From Notospermus geniculatus (taxonomy: Eukaryota; Nemertea; Pilidiophora; Heteronemertea; Lineidae), in contig NMRB01000074.1 of assembly GCA_002633025.1 (NCBI GenBank), positions 542,985 to 606,984 on the forward strand: DNA of 64,000 bases, written 5' to 3'. Of this stretch, positions 24,401 through 41,800 are shown in pieces. The number at the start of each line of letters is the position of its first letter. Within the stretch, counting starts at the first letter, position 1. The translations under genes and the position numbers were made by a program. The notes under the pieces were generated by a model, which saw nothing but the letters and a program-made list of their open reading frames with translations, was not told the DNA's origin and ran no database searches.

Positions 24401-26745
24401 GACCAGCTCAGTACTGTTTGAAAAGAATTCCGCCAATGGGATGATAGGAGTCACTTGAAAGTAGTGACGGAGGTATATGAAGAGTGTTTCCATATTCCAG
24501 CTTAAAAAAGTCTACGAGGGAAAGTGTAAAGATGCCGACCTTGCAGAGAAGATGGCAAAAAGTTCAAACACAGCTCCACAGAAGGAAGTGGATAAGGTAT
24601 GATCTGTATCAGGGAGATTTTAGATGTTAATGTTATAACAAGGACATCGCTATTGGCATTTCTGTGGTTAAATACAGGAGGAAACTTGAGTCACAGGAAA
24701 AACTTTGCCCTCTCTAACACGTTTGGAAAGAGTCCTTGAATTTAACATGGGTAAATGATAGACTTGACAATATTGTCAATGGCACGTGAGATTAATGTGG
24801 CCAACTCTTCTTCATTGTAGCTTATTGCTAAGCAGCAGAAGACAAGACAAGATGCAGATAAACATGGTAGGCCCTCATCATTTTACAATGATGGCTGCTG
24901 TTAACTCTTTTGTTGGGGAATTTCATACTGGTATCTTTTACTGTGCATTTCCAGGCCTTTTCGTTTGACGGGCGCGAAAATGCATGCGCCTCGCAAACAA
25001 TAAAAATTCTATTGTTTGCGAAGCGCAGGCGTTTTCGCGCTCGTCAAACGAAAAGGCCTGCATTTCATATGAAGTAGTGTGGGAAACACAAGGATCAGCT
25101 ACTCCAGACTCAAAATCTGTATGTGCTTGTACAGGCGTACCGATATGCTCATTGGTATTAAGTACATGATTAGACAATAGGTGGTGGAGTCTCTTGTAAA
25201 GATGCCCTTTAAAATCTCTTTTTAGATGCTGCCTACAAAGGATCTGTAGTAAGTCTAGAGGCAGCTAGGGTGCAGTGGGAAAAGAATATGGAACAAGCCT
25301 GTGATGTTAGTATCACTTGATTTCTTTCTCTCCTTTCCTTTTCCGAATAAATTAGTTACATCAAAGGGGGTTCAAATCTGGAACCTCAGCGGTGACAGGC
25401 ACCATTGTTTCCACTGTGGCAGCCTGAATCTGATGAAATGCTGAGGTTCTCTCAGTCACATTGATTCAGTATTCTATTGCATCATCCGTCAACCAGCACT
25501 GTGACTATGACTTGGCTTGCATGCATCATGCATTGCATGCTTGAATGCTTGGGTTCATCAACGTCTTGACACTTCTGATCAAATTGTCTGACTCAAGCCG
25601 CAGATAAGGCGCACCACCCTATAAGGCGCATCCCCAATTTTAGACCCTTCTGCAAGGAATAGCCCGAAAATTACGGTACATCAAAGGGGGTTAAACCTAG
25701 AACCTCAGCGGAACTCAATGAACTCGTACCCTCTGTCTTTCAATTTTGACATCTGCTTTCTTTTTACTCATTCAGATATTTCAAACCTTGGAGGAGGAAC
25801 GCACACAGTTTCTGAGGAATGAAGTCTGGCTCCACTTGAACATGTGTTCTCAAGCATGTGTTGACGATGATGACAATTATGAATTAATCAGGGTATCATT
25901 GGAGAACTGCAGGCAAGATGATGACCTGGTGGAATTTATTGAAAACAATATGACTGGATCAGATAGACCAGGTATACTGCTGGCAAATATATCAGTCGTC
26001 TTAGTCAGTTCTCAAGGAAGAATGCACAGTGGTGCAGTGCTGAGTGTCGGACTTGTGCCCGAAATGCAGCAGGGTTGATTGTTAGTCAATCGGCCACTTC
26101 ATTCTACTGGTATAAACACAAGTTGAAAGAATCAAGTGATGTACATTGTAATAAGCTAATCTGCCCCTTGAGTCACTCAGATAAGTTTCTGGAGAGACTG
26201 GCACAATGCTGTCAATGGCTTTGAAACTGGATTAACAGTGGAAAGTGCTAAATGAAAGCTTCACATTATCATTGCCGATGAATCTGCTCTTAATATCTGG
26301 AAGGGTGCATGTCTATTTCTTCTTTCAGTGCCAGTATTATATGAAAACTATTACGATCCATCCCACTCAAACACAGAAACCAGAGCTGGGACCATGTCCG
26401 GCTTTTCGCACGCTTTCCAAAACGTTGGTGCCAAGTTCTCCACTGTATCTCACAGTCACAGGAGGAAAGGTTCTTATGGAGCTAGCAAAGATTTCTGTGG
26501 TGAGTGAATCTTTATGTAAAGATCTGCAGTGTTGTACTGCATGGTAAGAGTGGCCCTGCGGAAGAGGGAAGGCCTAGATTACACTGAAAAAAAAATGCTA
26601 TTGGTATTTTGATTAGGAGTGGGCTTTGTCCCCTCCTCTTTACCTGTGCTCCTTCTATACTTTACTGTATCTCCCACTTTTTGCTTTGTTCTGTTTTTCA
26701 GAAGATGGACTATATGCCCAAATAGATAGTGGGGTGCAAAAATAA
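21448..26745 (+). CDS. PSTPIP2: F-BAR protein of the PSTPIP1/PSTPIP2 family lacking an SH3 domain (10 exons)
   Basis: PSTPIP proteins are curved F-BAR dimers linking membrane to actin and to PEST-type tyrosine phosphatases. Coding exons are 21448-21483, 23208-23308, 23567-23641, 24076-24280, 24501-24596, 24821-24866, 25226-25305, 25776-25971, 26329-26499 and 26702-26745. All phases agree, giving 349 residues. The N terminus MTRITKFVDAFW mirrors PSTPIP2 MTRSLFKGNFW. The F-BAR helices show RLKEGRQVCKDLEEF, AKIEEDYGKAL, KSLYKKTLD and FLRNEVWLHLN. The tail has VLYENYYDPS, matching PSTPIP YENFY/YQNYY. It ends EDGLYAQIDSGVQK with no SH3, like vertebrate PSTPIP2. YAQI is a possible tyrosine phosphorylation motif. 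Exon 2 uses a weak donor AAAG|GTCGGT. An AATAAA follows at 26834. Confidence 0.9.
21791..21819. repeat. GGGAT microsatellite followed by a G run
   Basis: ATGGG repeated several times, then ten or more G, within intron 1 of the PSTPIP gene. Confidence 0.8.
24952..25060. mobile_element. 109-bp near-perfect palindromic element with CATTTC target duplication
   Basis: The sequence CAGGCCTTTTCGTTTGACG at the left end is repeated inverted at the right. Nearly the whole element is a hairpin with an AT loop. CATTTC flanks both ends exactly (24946-24951, 25061-25066). It lies in PSTPIP intron 6. Extruded, it would form a stem of about 50 bp. Confidence 0.85.
25357..25716. repeat. Direct repeat pair with a GGCGCACC-type element fragment
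   Basis: TACATCAAAGGGGGTTNAA followed by AACCTCAGCGG occurs at 25357 and again at 25677, about 43 bp each. Just before the second copy, 25600-25676 contains ATAAGGCGCACC, ATAAGGCGCATCC and an end reading (inverted) TACCGTAATTTTCGGGCTAT. This resembles terminal sequence of MITEs common in animals. The family assignment is tentative. It lies in PSTPIP intron 7. Confidence 0.5.
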
Positions 26746-26833
26746 CATCATCCCTGTACCATCTGAGATCAGGTCAGTGAACTGCAGCAGACAGTTCAAG
26801 GTCGTGGATTCCTTGCACATCTTGAAGTGCTAC

Positions 26834-26839
26834 AATAAA
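26834..26839 (+). other. Poly(A) signal for the PSTPIP gene
   Basis: AATAAA 89 bp after the stop codon on the plus strand. Confidence 0.55.
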
Positions 26840-27045
26840 AGCATGTTATAAGGGAGGGTTTGCACTGATACAAGGGAAGGTTTTGACTGATATTTTTGGT
26901 CAATATCTCATGCTCAGGTTATACCTTCTACAACTGTGATCAACACATGTTCTATCAAAAATAGATAAGAGAGGTTCTGTTGTAATTACAACATGCTCTT
27001 TTGTAAATATAGCATGTATTACCGGGGTATTGTTATTACATGTTC

Positions 27046-27215
27046 TATAGAGGCTGTGCACTGACGTCATCAAATGACATCATCAATGGGTATGACGCCA
27101 CGTGTTGGATGCAAAATGGACTGAGCACGTGGTCAGATGCACTGCATCAGCATGTCACAACGTTCCATCCAACATGGCGTCACCTCGCTGATGACGTCAC
27201 ATGCATAGCCTCTAT
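27046..27215. mobile_element. CRE-carrying MITE, copy B
   Basis: It starts TATAGAGGCTGTGCA and ends TGCATAGCCTCTAT, the same terminal pattern as 7565-7723, again with a TA-type border. TGACGTCA occurs near both ends (27062-27069, 27192-27199). Interior segments such as GTTGGA and TCCAACATGGCG resemble the other copy, but the bodies have diverged. Confidence 0.8.
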
Positions 27216-27757
27216 TATAAGACTGGATACTCAATTTTAATGAGGTAATGATATCCATCATCATTCTTCACCGGGAACTCAGTTTTCTTTCCCCAGAATT
27301 GCATTGTCATAATATATATCCAAGTTGATGAGTTTACAAAATGAAGATTGACTTGGTGTGTAGCCTACACTGCAGAAAAAGCATGTTTCCAGTCTCTGTA
27401 ATTCATGGAATGAGAAGCAGACGACGTCTCATTCTTCTCAACAAATGGTGCTATGAAGGTCAATCCTTCAAAAAGATAGTACATGTATATCCTGTACGTA
27501 CGTACCCTTTGTGTACGGAATTTAAAAATTTTTCTACAAGTGCACCTAGTATACTCAAAGCACAGCCATAGAACTATTTTCTTGATAAGATTTATATATA
27601 TTATATAATATTACATGTATGTATACATGTTATGTTTTATATTCCAGAGTTTATGGATGGCCTAACGTTTGGATATTAATCATTTATTCTTACGAACTGT
27701 CATGAATATACTCAAGAACATATTCAGATACAAGGTGTTGTTGATGTTCTTCAGTTC

Positions 27758-27933
27758 ATAAAAGTACTACTCCCCCTGCACTTCATCAATGACAAAATAA
27801 GACAATTTATTTGTGTCATATGCTACCCTGTGCAACAGCTGCAATCATATTTGTAATGTAAAGAGAGTAATACAGCTTACAATAGATGATGATGATAAAA
27901 GTACTACCCCTGCACTTCATCAATGACAAAATA
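27758..27933. repeat. 40-bp direct duplication
   Basis: ATAAAAGTACTAC...CCCCTGCACTTCATCAATG...ACAAAATA occurs at 27758-27799 and 27895-27933 with a 3-bp difference, about 95 bp apart. Confidence 0.75.
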
Positions 27934-28867
27934 CCGGTAAGCTGGGGTGTGGGGGCCCAGAGTGATGGGTACTCCGGTTATGTAGAAGACCTGGTTGATA
28001 GCAGCTAGGTCAGAAACTGGAGCAATCTGACTCTGGACACCATGCTCATTGACCATGCGCATTCACCATTTGGAGTAGGCCAGCCCAGTAATGCCAGGGC
28101 ACTGCGCTTGACCCTTTCGCGCCAAATCTCGACTTTTGTCGAGAGTGGCCTGTACCACACACCCTCGCACATTCAAATTGACCTAGGATCGTAACCAGTA
28201 GACCGATTGATGTCTGCTTTGCATATTTTTTAATGTGAGACAACCCCCCCCCTCAATACGCGATTTTGCTTGGTTTGAAGAAACCTGGCTAAAATTGCAT
28301 TTTAACGTTTGTCCCGGGGTCTAGATTGACAGACTCCAAAGTGCAAATCTGATCTTGTGACAAAATCGCTCATCTCCGGAACGGAAGCAGCTACGATGAC
28401 ACAACTAGTGGCAAAAGAAAGAGGAGAAAAAAGTAGCTTCATTTCAACCAATTTTCAGACATGTAGGAGCAATGGTTATCGAGATATAGACGTTTGAAGA
28501 TTGGCAACCTGACGAAAACGTAGGCAGAATGCGACTATTTCATCACAACTTGCATCTTGGGCTCTGGCCTGTTTCTCTCACAGACATTTTTTGGAAGAAG
28601 CAAACCTGCATGAGGTCGTGGCCCATTTCATTGCCTCCAGAATGAGTGTCCTGTCACCAGTTTCAGTTGGAAATTTTGGGAGCTGGGCACGTTTTTGTAG
28701 AGACATCAGAAATTCATGTTACGAAATGTACACTTTTCAACTAAATCCAGGACCGAACGGGTTAAACAGACATGCGAGAATTCATAAAATACATGTAGTG
28801 TACTTGCATTGACTGTAGTATGAATGTCAATCAGTGACAGAGACAGACATCAGCATGTAAAAAGTTG

Positions 28868-28873
28868 TTTATT
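28868..28873 (-). other. Candidate poly(A) signal for MKLN1
   Basis: TTTATT on the plus strand, 1.26 kb beyond the muskelin stop codon. Confidence 0.35.
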
Positions 28874-29537
28874 GTTAAATAGTGCAATGTACACACCACC
28901 ATCATAGTATTGTACGTCCTACAGCCATAGGCCAAAACCTTCGAGGAACTCTACTGATAGTGCCCCAACTTTGAAGCAACATTGGAATGAACTACTGGTA
29001 CATCAGCGGGGTTGAGCCAAACCATGCGAAGTATTTGGGGGGATAAAAAGACCTGTGTACCGGTAATATATTGCACTGTATAAGGTCAGGATAAATGCGA
29101 TGACGTGATGGAGTCCTATACCTCACAAGGAAACAATGGCTTGGCAATCTTCAATGTAGCTGCTAGGGTAGATCATACTCGCAAGTTCATGATACCCTAA
29201 CCAGCAACTGCCCCACATCACTGTGTTTCAGTTTAAGTAAGGGTATTTTTACCATAAAAAGTCCATAACAAGTTATCAAGTCAAAGGTATGTGATCCTAT
29301 CAAATACATTTCTTACACTAGTCAAACTATTTGTGACTATCAACCACCATTCTACAACTAGCATTGAGCTCCAATTCCCAGGAGGAATTATTTTGTTTCA
29401 CTTTGACAATTCTATCATCTAACTGGGGCAAATAACCCTCATATCCGTAAGTAGTTACCCGGTAGCGATGGCACCACAAGAACAGCTCAGCTGTTGAAAT
29501 TGGAAAATCGGCAAAAATCGGTAAGAAAAACTCAGGT

Positions 29538-29615
29538 GGCTCTGCAGATGGATAGGTGGATTTAAAGAACAAACATGGCTCTGCAGATGGATAGGTGGAT
29601 TTAAAGAACAAACAT
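29538..29615. repeat. 39-bp tandem duplication, two units
   Basis: The unit GGCTCTGCAGATGGATAGGT...AAACAT is present twice head to tail with no visible difference, so the duplication is recent. It lies in the muskelin downstream region. Confidence 0.9.
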
Positions 29616-30134
29616 GCACACAACTCTCAAGAACAAGATTTCTACTTGTGTTCTAGTGTCTTCAGAATTACCATGGACATGCACACACACTTCAGTGGTA
29701 GGCCTACCGGTACATGGCTTGTTAGAAATCTAGCCTGTTGAGATAGCTTAGGCTACATACATGTAAGCACCTTTATAATTATTTTCAAATGATGAACATG
29801 ATATGAGGATAAAACCGTGAGAGCTGCAAAAATATATTTGAGGACAAACTGATTAACAATACGACAAATTCACGAGCACGAATGAATTTCTGATGATACC
29901 TCATGGCATCACGGTAAAACGCAAATTACATGGAAAGTTTCAAAAGCAAGGGATCACCAAGAGGTGGGAAGAACTGGTAATGAAGGAAGAGACGCATTAT
30001 CAGGGTACTGGATTCAATGCATTCTTTAATATTCTTTCAATAAATTGAATCAGAAGTGAAGAGTTCGTACACATTTTCAAACATGACGGGCGACTAGGTA
30101 AGAATACTGTTTTTCATGATTCTCTGTTCTGCCC

Positions 30135-35335
<5,201 letters not shown>

Positions 35336-35854
35336 CTGAAAGATGGTACATTAGCCAAATTAATCAACCTGAAATTATTAGCATAGGCTAAATTGTCGTC
35401 TGTCTTCTCTGGTTGCTCCTGGCCTCCTCCAGGACCTTCCAGGACCTGGAGTGCAATACCAATACAGGTCAACCTCGCACCGCACTCAGTCGATACATGC
35501 TTCTGATTGATTGGTCAAGTCAACAGACTTTTGAAATAGAATTTGAATTAGGCCTAGGCCTAGGCCTAGCTACTACACATGTAGCGTGTTCGTTTACTTG
35601 CCTGGGCCTCCCCGGAGTAAATTTCTGAGCGACCGTCGCGCATGCTCAATAAAGCCACATTCACGAACGCTGTTGGGTCTCACCCGTGTAAGTTTGCACC
35701 ACGTGATCAGGCAAACTGACGGCAAGCAATGGCACTGACACACCAGCAGACGACATGGACGACCAGAAGATGTAAGTCGCCCTGGCAGCAATTTTATCCT
35801 CCCTATCTGCATCTATAGTTGCATGCTANGGAGATCAAAGTGTATACTGGCTAC
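35336..35854. promoter_or_regulatory. MKLN1/CFAP54 head-to-head region with an N at 35829
   Basis: About 520 bp separate the last recovered muskelin exon (-) and the CFAP54 start (+). I could not find the muskelin first exon (expected to encode something like LPYALHKWSS...YLPE) on either side of the N, so sequence may be missing there. A plus-strand ATGGACGACCAGAAGAT followed by GTAAGT at 35756-35778 could be an alternative first exon of CFAP54. AGGCCT repeats occur at 35549-35567. Confidence 0.45.
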
Positions 35855-38800
35855 ATGCGGAAGAGGTCGACTCCTGGCTATAAACCAACAGCAGAAGAGT
35901 CTTCATCACGACCGTAAGTTACCTACCGGTAGGCAGGCCTAGGCTAGGCCTATTACCGGTATCTGCGCTGGTATCTAATCTGGGCCCCACACTGCACTGC
36001 TGTCCGACTGACTGATTGCCAGTGCCACGCCCACGGCCACACCGGCAGCCGCATGCCATTGTCATGATAGATAGCCTAGTAGGCCTATAGGCCTATAGGC
36101 CTACCGGTACGCCTACCGGTACCACCAGTAGGCTCAGGCCTAGGCCTAGGCCTAGTAGTCATGCCGGTGCGGTGCCATCCGCATGGGCCTACCATGCCTA
36201 CCGCAGCTACCGGTACTGGCAGCATAGCCTAGGCTATTCGGAATTCGGTGTCAGATAGCCTACATGTCATGCTATGCTAAAATATAAATAAGCAGAGTCT
36301 GCTGATACTAGTCATGATAGCGAAGGTCATTTTTGGTTATTTCAGGGCTGATGCATTGTTTGAACTTTGGAACAAGTATGAATCCCGCCTACCTCAGCTT
36401 TACTACCAAGACAAACTTTTAGAAATGGGAGACTTCTTGGTCTCTATAAAGGTACAATACGTAACATATTTTTTTGATAACTTTAACCTGCTCTCAGAAG
36501 AATAAAGTTCACAGTTGGTTTATGAAATCAGTAGATTTTCACGCCATGCCTTGTAGAAGTGCCTTTACACAATTTCACAACATAACAATGTCCTGTTCTA
36601 GGAATACAATCTTGCTCTCTGGCAATGTTATGGACGTTACCTGAAGCACTTTGGCGATGTGAATGTTGAGGAAATAACAGATGTTGATGATTTTAAGAAG
36701 ACATTCTTCCCAGATGGATTTGAGATGCAGAATGCTGGATTCACGGTATGTACTGACCTCATCTACATTCATGCTCAATGATCAATCTGAGTTGAATATC
36801 ATCCCAAACTAATCAATTGCAGATAATTGCTTTTGCTGAGGACATGGGGTAGCTGCAAATATGTACATGTATTTACTAAGAGACTTCAAAGACTGACATA
36901 GGCAACATGCCCAAGCTACATGTACATGTATCTTTCCCGAATTTAAATGTGATATCAATTTTCAAACACATTTCAGTTCCGTGCACTGATGGGTAAAGCT
37001 ATCTGTATGTACCAAGCTGTCAAGATAACTGACCCCAAACTCCAAAACAAAGAATCTGTTGACAGATGCATACAGCTCCTGTCTTTTCTGAGACTGGTCA
37101 TGCAAGTTGTCTTGCCACAAGAAAAACTTTGTTGGCTGGTGTATAATGGTAAGTCCGCATTGTTGGTGTACAGTACTGTACAGCATTGGTTGTATTGTGT
37201 AGGCCTACAGGCCAAGGAGAAACATACACAGCATTAAAGTGAGTTGAATCCAAAATGAAACTCAAAGTATTTCAGATGAATTAATATAATTCAGAATGAA
37301 ATTCATTGCATACAGCTGGTTGACATGATATATGTTACCTACTCATTAAGAATCAGTGAGCCTACTTATCAGTACAGCATTTTGACTAACTTCTGTTTTC
37401 AGCCTTCGATCATGGATTTTGTGATAATTTTTCTTTGATTTCTTCTTGTCTTAAAGGAACCATCCACATCTACAGTGTTTCCAGACATTTAATGTCTCTT
37501 GGCCACTCTTCAAGGGTGAGTTATCATTCACTTACGAATTGATGAAATGAAGCCTTTTCCAAACTCATCAGAAACTCAGGCCTAATGATTTCTAATGATT
37601 GATATTATGGTTCATTTTCAGGTTGTTGAGTATTTGCTGTGGGCATCCATGTGTATGGAATCTTCAGTTCCTTTACTTGGAGTCAAATACCTGGTGTGGA
37701 GATCAACGCTATACACTGCTGTATGTCAGTGTTACTTTGATTGTAAGGCCGGTCAGCATGCAGAGGTATGAAAAGTGACTTTAGATTTTGAGAGAAGTTT
37801 GCCACCTCCAATTGGTTTGTTGATTTCCAAGCACTAAATTAATCTCTATACACCTCTGTTGTAAAATTCTCTATTCTAACACTTTTTCTGATAATTTCAG
37901 GCTTTTGCAAGACGAGGTCTGGCGAAGATTAATGAACTAAGCCAGTTGGAAAACATCAGCAGCTCTCCACAGAGCCTTCAGAGGGAGGCTGCATTCAGGA
38001 CTGCAACAATCAAGGTAGGACATGCTCAATGCAACTGAAATTGGAAAGTGTGCCATGATTCATGCTGTCAGATCGTCTCTGTTCACTGACATATTCTTCC
38101 TCCTTGTGACTGCATGAGGAACCCGCACAGCATTTTATCCTGACAGGGTGGGGCTGCGAGCGGTTGTACCAAAGACATCAAAAACAGAGCAAAGCAACGC
38201 AATGTCGTCGCGTCACGATGTCCTTGACGCAGTGCAACATGGACCGAAACATTGAAAAAAGATACAACCAGTCACAGCGCCTTCCAGTAGCGGTAGTTCA
38301 GTGGGTTCCTCATGAGTTATAGTCACCAGATAAGACATTCTCCTTCATGCTTTTCCAGATGGCCATCATGGTGTATAAGAGAAGTGTGTTTGAAAGCAGA
38401 CGCAAACCAAAGGGACTGCTCAGACCGAAGACGAGGGCTAATCTGAAGGATGCACAAGGGGTAGGGACCAAAATTTGATCACATCAATCCATGGTTCCTG
38501 TCATTATCATGAATTTTGAAGAATTACTGTATGATTGAAAAGACTTTTCAGTATCAATCCCTTCTTTCCCTCACCTTCAAGTTACATTGGCCTAAAAGAC
38601 ATTTTCAGACAGTTTCTTGAGATAAAGAAGCATACCCTATTAAACTTGGAACCTCGCCTTTCCAGTTGCCATGGCCGAGAACACCTAGTGAGAAACTTCT
38701 TGCAGACATGTTCGATGGCAGTGCAGCCCAGTTCCTCGGAATCCTAGAGACCTTGAGCGATAGCAACCGCAGGACTGTTCAAACAGCAGCACCAGCCTCA

Positions 38801-41800
38801 GACAGTGAAGTCGAAATCCTAGATGTGTTTGCAGAACTTTTCATGGCTGCTCAAGAAATTCTGTCCGGAGGTGGTGGTAACACAAGTAATCAGACGATGA
38901 AATCTGAACCATCCCTTTTCGACTACCCAGGTCTGGCGGGTGTAGTGGATGGGCCAAGAACACTCATGGATTATGCAACAGCGGGTAAGAAAACGGATTC
39001 AGTGCTACAGTGGTTTGTCCATCTTGAAATATGAAGGCTACTGGTCACTTCGCCTTGGATTACACTCCACTTGAATGGAGACCAAAGGCATACAAATTTC
39101 AACCTGGTGGTTCAAGATGTGGCTAGTGTATTTCAACACACATTCGACATTGGTGTACTGTCTGACCAACTCATATTTTGACTTCTGGTGGTCAGCTTTT
39201 CATCAGTATTTCCTGTGATCTAGCGGTCAATATAAATGATAAGTTAGGCATGTAGAGAAAGCTTTAGGTCTTCCATAATCACCTTGCACAGCATGTCCCA
39301 TTTTTTTAAATTCTTACAGGAGAAGATGCAGTCCCATTGGTTGCAGTTGTCAAGTTGATCAAATTGGCCTACTGCTATGAATACTTTGATCTTTTCGATG
39401 CCTTTGTGGATAACGTACTCATCTATCTGAAGGTAAGTACGACTTAACACCATGTGATTGGCTTTCCATTTGCATTACCTGCAAGTTTGAAATGTCATTA
39501 TCTGATACCACCACTGACCACTGAGTGACGTTTTGGATATTTGAGATAGGTAATATGTTCTATCTAATATTCATAACAGGAAGTGGAGGACCCACGCTTT
39601 GGCCCCGACATCAAGGTCTTGGAATTACTACTTGCCATGGAGAAGGTGAACACGAATAGGAAGGGCAAAAAACAGGTCCAGGGTGAAGAAGGCAGCACTG
39701 TCCAGGACAAGGAGGCAAAGGACAAGGAAAATAGAGACAGCAAGGATAAGGACCAGCCACCAGGTAATCATAGAGCATAGACAATGATATATCCAAGACT
39801 TAAGCTGAATCGCTTTGTTTATGTCCATGGTGAAAACTAGCTTGTGCCCCATGATGGTTGAACCATGCTGCTGGGCATGTGGAGAAGTTACTCCTTCGTG
39901 GTTATTTGTCATTGTCTCATGTGAATACATGTACTCACTTGCACTGATGTGAAGGGGCCTAAGAAAATCTTTCACTTGTCCTGATGGAATAAAGTGGTTT
40001 TGAAGATTTGTTGGAAAAGCTGTGTAACAACCTGACATTGATTATCTTTGGTGTTGTGGCTTTCTTATGCAAGGTACCCAGCAAATGGCTGATGAAATTA
40101 GTGCAGAATTACAGGCATTTTGACATCTGTAGGACATGTGAAAGGATTGCCTTGGCTACCTAACAGATCAACCCCTTTCTTGTTTCTTGTGACTTCAGTT
40201 ATCTATTTTTCCACCCCATGATCACACTTTTCCTAGATTAGTTTCCCTTTGCCTTGTAAATTTTTACCCTGGTACAAGCACATCCACAAATATCTCTAAC
40301 TATGAACAATGAAGGAACCTTTCAAGATTTTGGTCTGAGTGATAATATTTTAACTGAAGCATTATTTTTCACAGCAAGTGGCATCTCTGATCAGAGAATG
40401 TTAGACACACGACAGACATATGGTATGACATCCTGTAGAAAACTGTGTGTCGCTCTGTGTGTGTTTCAACTAGAAATGCCATGTAGATTCGCCTCTCTCT
40501 CCTCTTCCATTTTCCCTGGTTACTGAAGGCATAGAATAGTGAAATCGTTCTATAGTTTTCTGATAGATTAGGTTAGATTTCTGCAGTCTTGTATCATAGA
40601 TGTGGTGCACACTGCAACAATTCTATTTAGAATTCCCTTTAGAAGGAGATACACTTTCCTAAATTGAATGAGCCATGGTAGTGATTTGGGTCTCCGCTTA
40701 GCAGTCAGAGAGCCATGGGTTCGAATCCCACTGTGGCGTGAGACGTTGGGACCATATTTAGACTACATGTAATTTGCAAAGAAAACACTTTAGTTTTGAC
40801 TCGAATACACTTTAATGGCTGTTTCTTTATTTGGCTTCAGCAACCGTCAAATCCAGCCTTCTGAATGATGACCTGATTCAATTGGCTGAAGTGCTTCTGT
40901 CAATAGCCAATGGACCATATACAGTAAGTTCTTATTCAGTAGCCTACAAGCATCAGAATCGATGGCAAATTCCATTGTAGCTCAGCAGCAAGTGACCTGA
41001 CTATCACCTTTTTGGAGGGTCTTGGGACTCCAGGACCTCTTTCTGTAACGCACTGATTGAGGCCAGTACTTTACCCAGTAACTTCAAAATTCATTTGCTA
41101 CTGTTTGTTTCAGACTGCTGAAATGGACATGGATTCGGTCATGGATGCTGTTGTGTTTTTGTGGACCAAAGCCAAAGCTGTCTTCCAGAAGTATCAGACT
41201 GGTTCCATCGATAATGCCAGGTACCTGCAGAAGATGGAGAATCCAAGCAAGGTAGGCCTAAGCGAAAACAGTTTGATATAGTTTTAGTAATTTGATTGTA
41301 AAGGTCAAGGATTATATCGTGAACTCTGTGTGGCTATTTGAGTGGCTGTCAGCGCCTAACTTTCTGATTTCTCGGATTCCAGTGGGTCTATATCCTTCAC
41401 ATTGTGCATCAAGTCATGGGATGGTGTAACTTCAGCACCGTGGACCCGGCTCTAAGTGCCGAGGTGGCGATCAGGTTGGCGTTGGTCTTGGAGAGCAGTG
41501 CAGCTATAGATGAAAGTAAGTCCATCTGTCATTCCTCACCGAACGTAGGCCTAGTCTCCCAGTGCAGCCGGTATGTCCCTCCAGCCCATTAGTTCTCTCC
41601 GCTACACTGCAAAAGTTGATTAGGGTATTGAAAAGACTGCTTGTGGAGTCAGCACCAGATCATCATTACCAGCAACTTCCCTTTGCCATTTTTCACTCTC
41701 CGCTGAAGCCCTCTTGGCTTTAGAGTGTTATTCCAGAGTTCAAGAATTCACTGATATGTCTCCTACCTTCTTCCTTATCTTGATCCTTCAACCTTCGCTC

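Larger units (their letters stand above)
26746..30134. other. PSTPIP/MKLN1 convergent intergenic region
   Basis: No coding exon recognised. It contains the PSTPIP poly(A) signal at 26834-26839, CRE-MITE copy B at 27046-27215, a 40-bp duplication at 27758/27895, a C-run near 28245 and a 39-bp tandem duplication at 29538-29615. A minus-strand AATAAA (TTTATT at 28868-28873) could end the muskelin 3' UTR. From about 28050 to 28770 there is unrecognised unique-looking sequence. Confidence 0.5.

Noticed and set aside
29327-29623. 98-codon minus-strand frame with a repeated CLFFKSTYPSAEP segment
   Set aside because: The internal repeat is just the 39-bp tandem DNA duplication read in frame; no splice context or known family.
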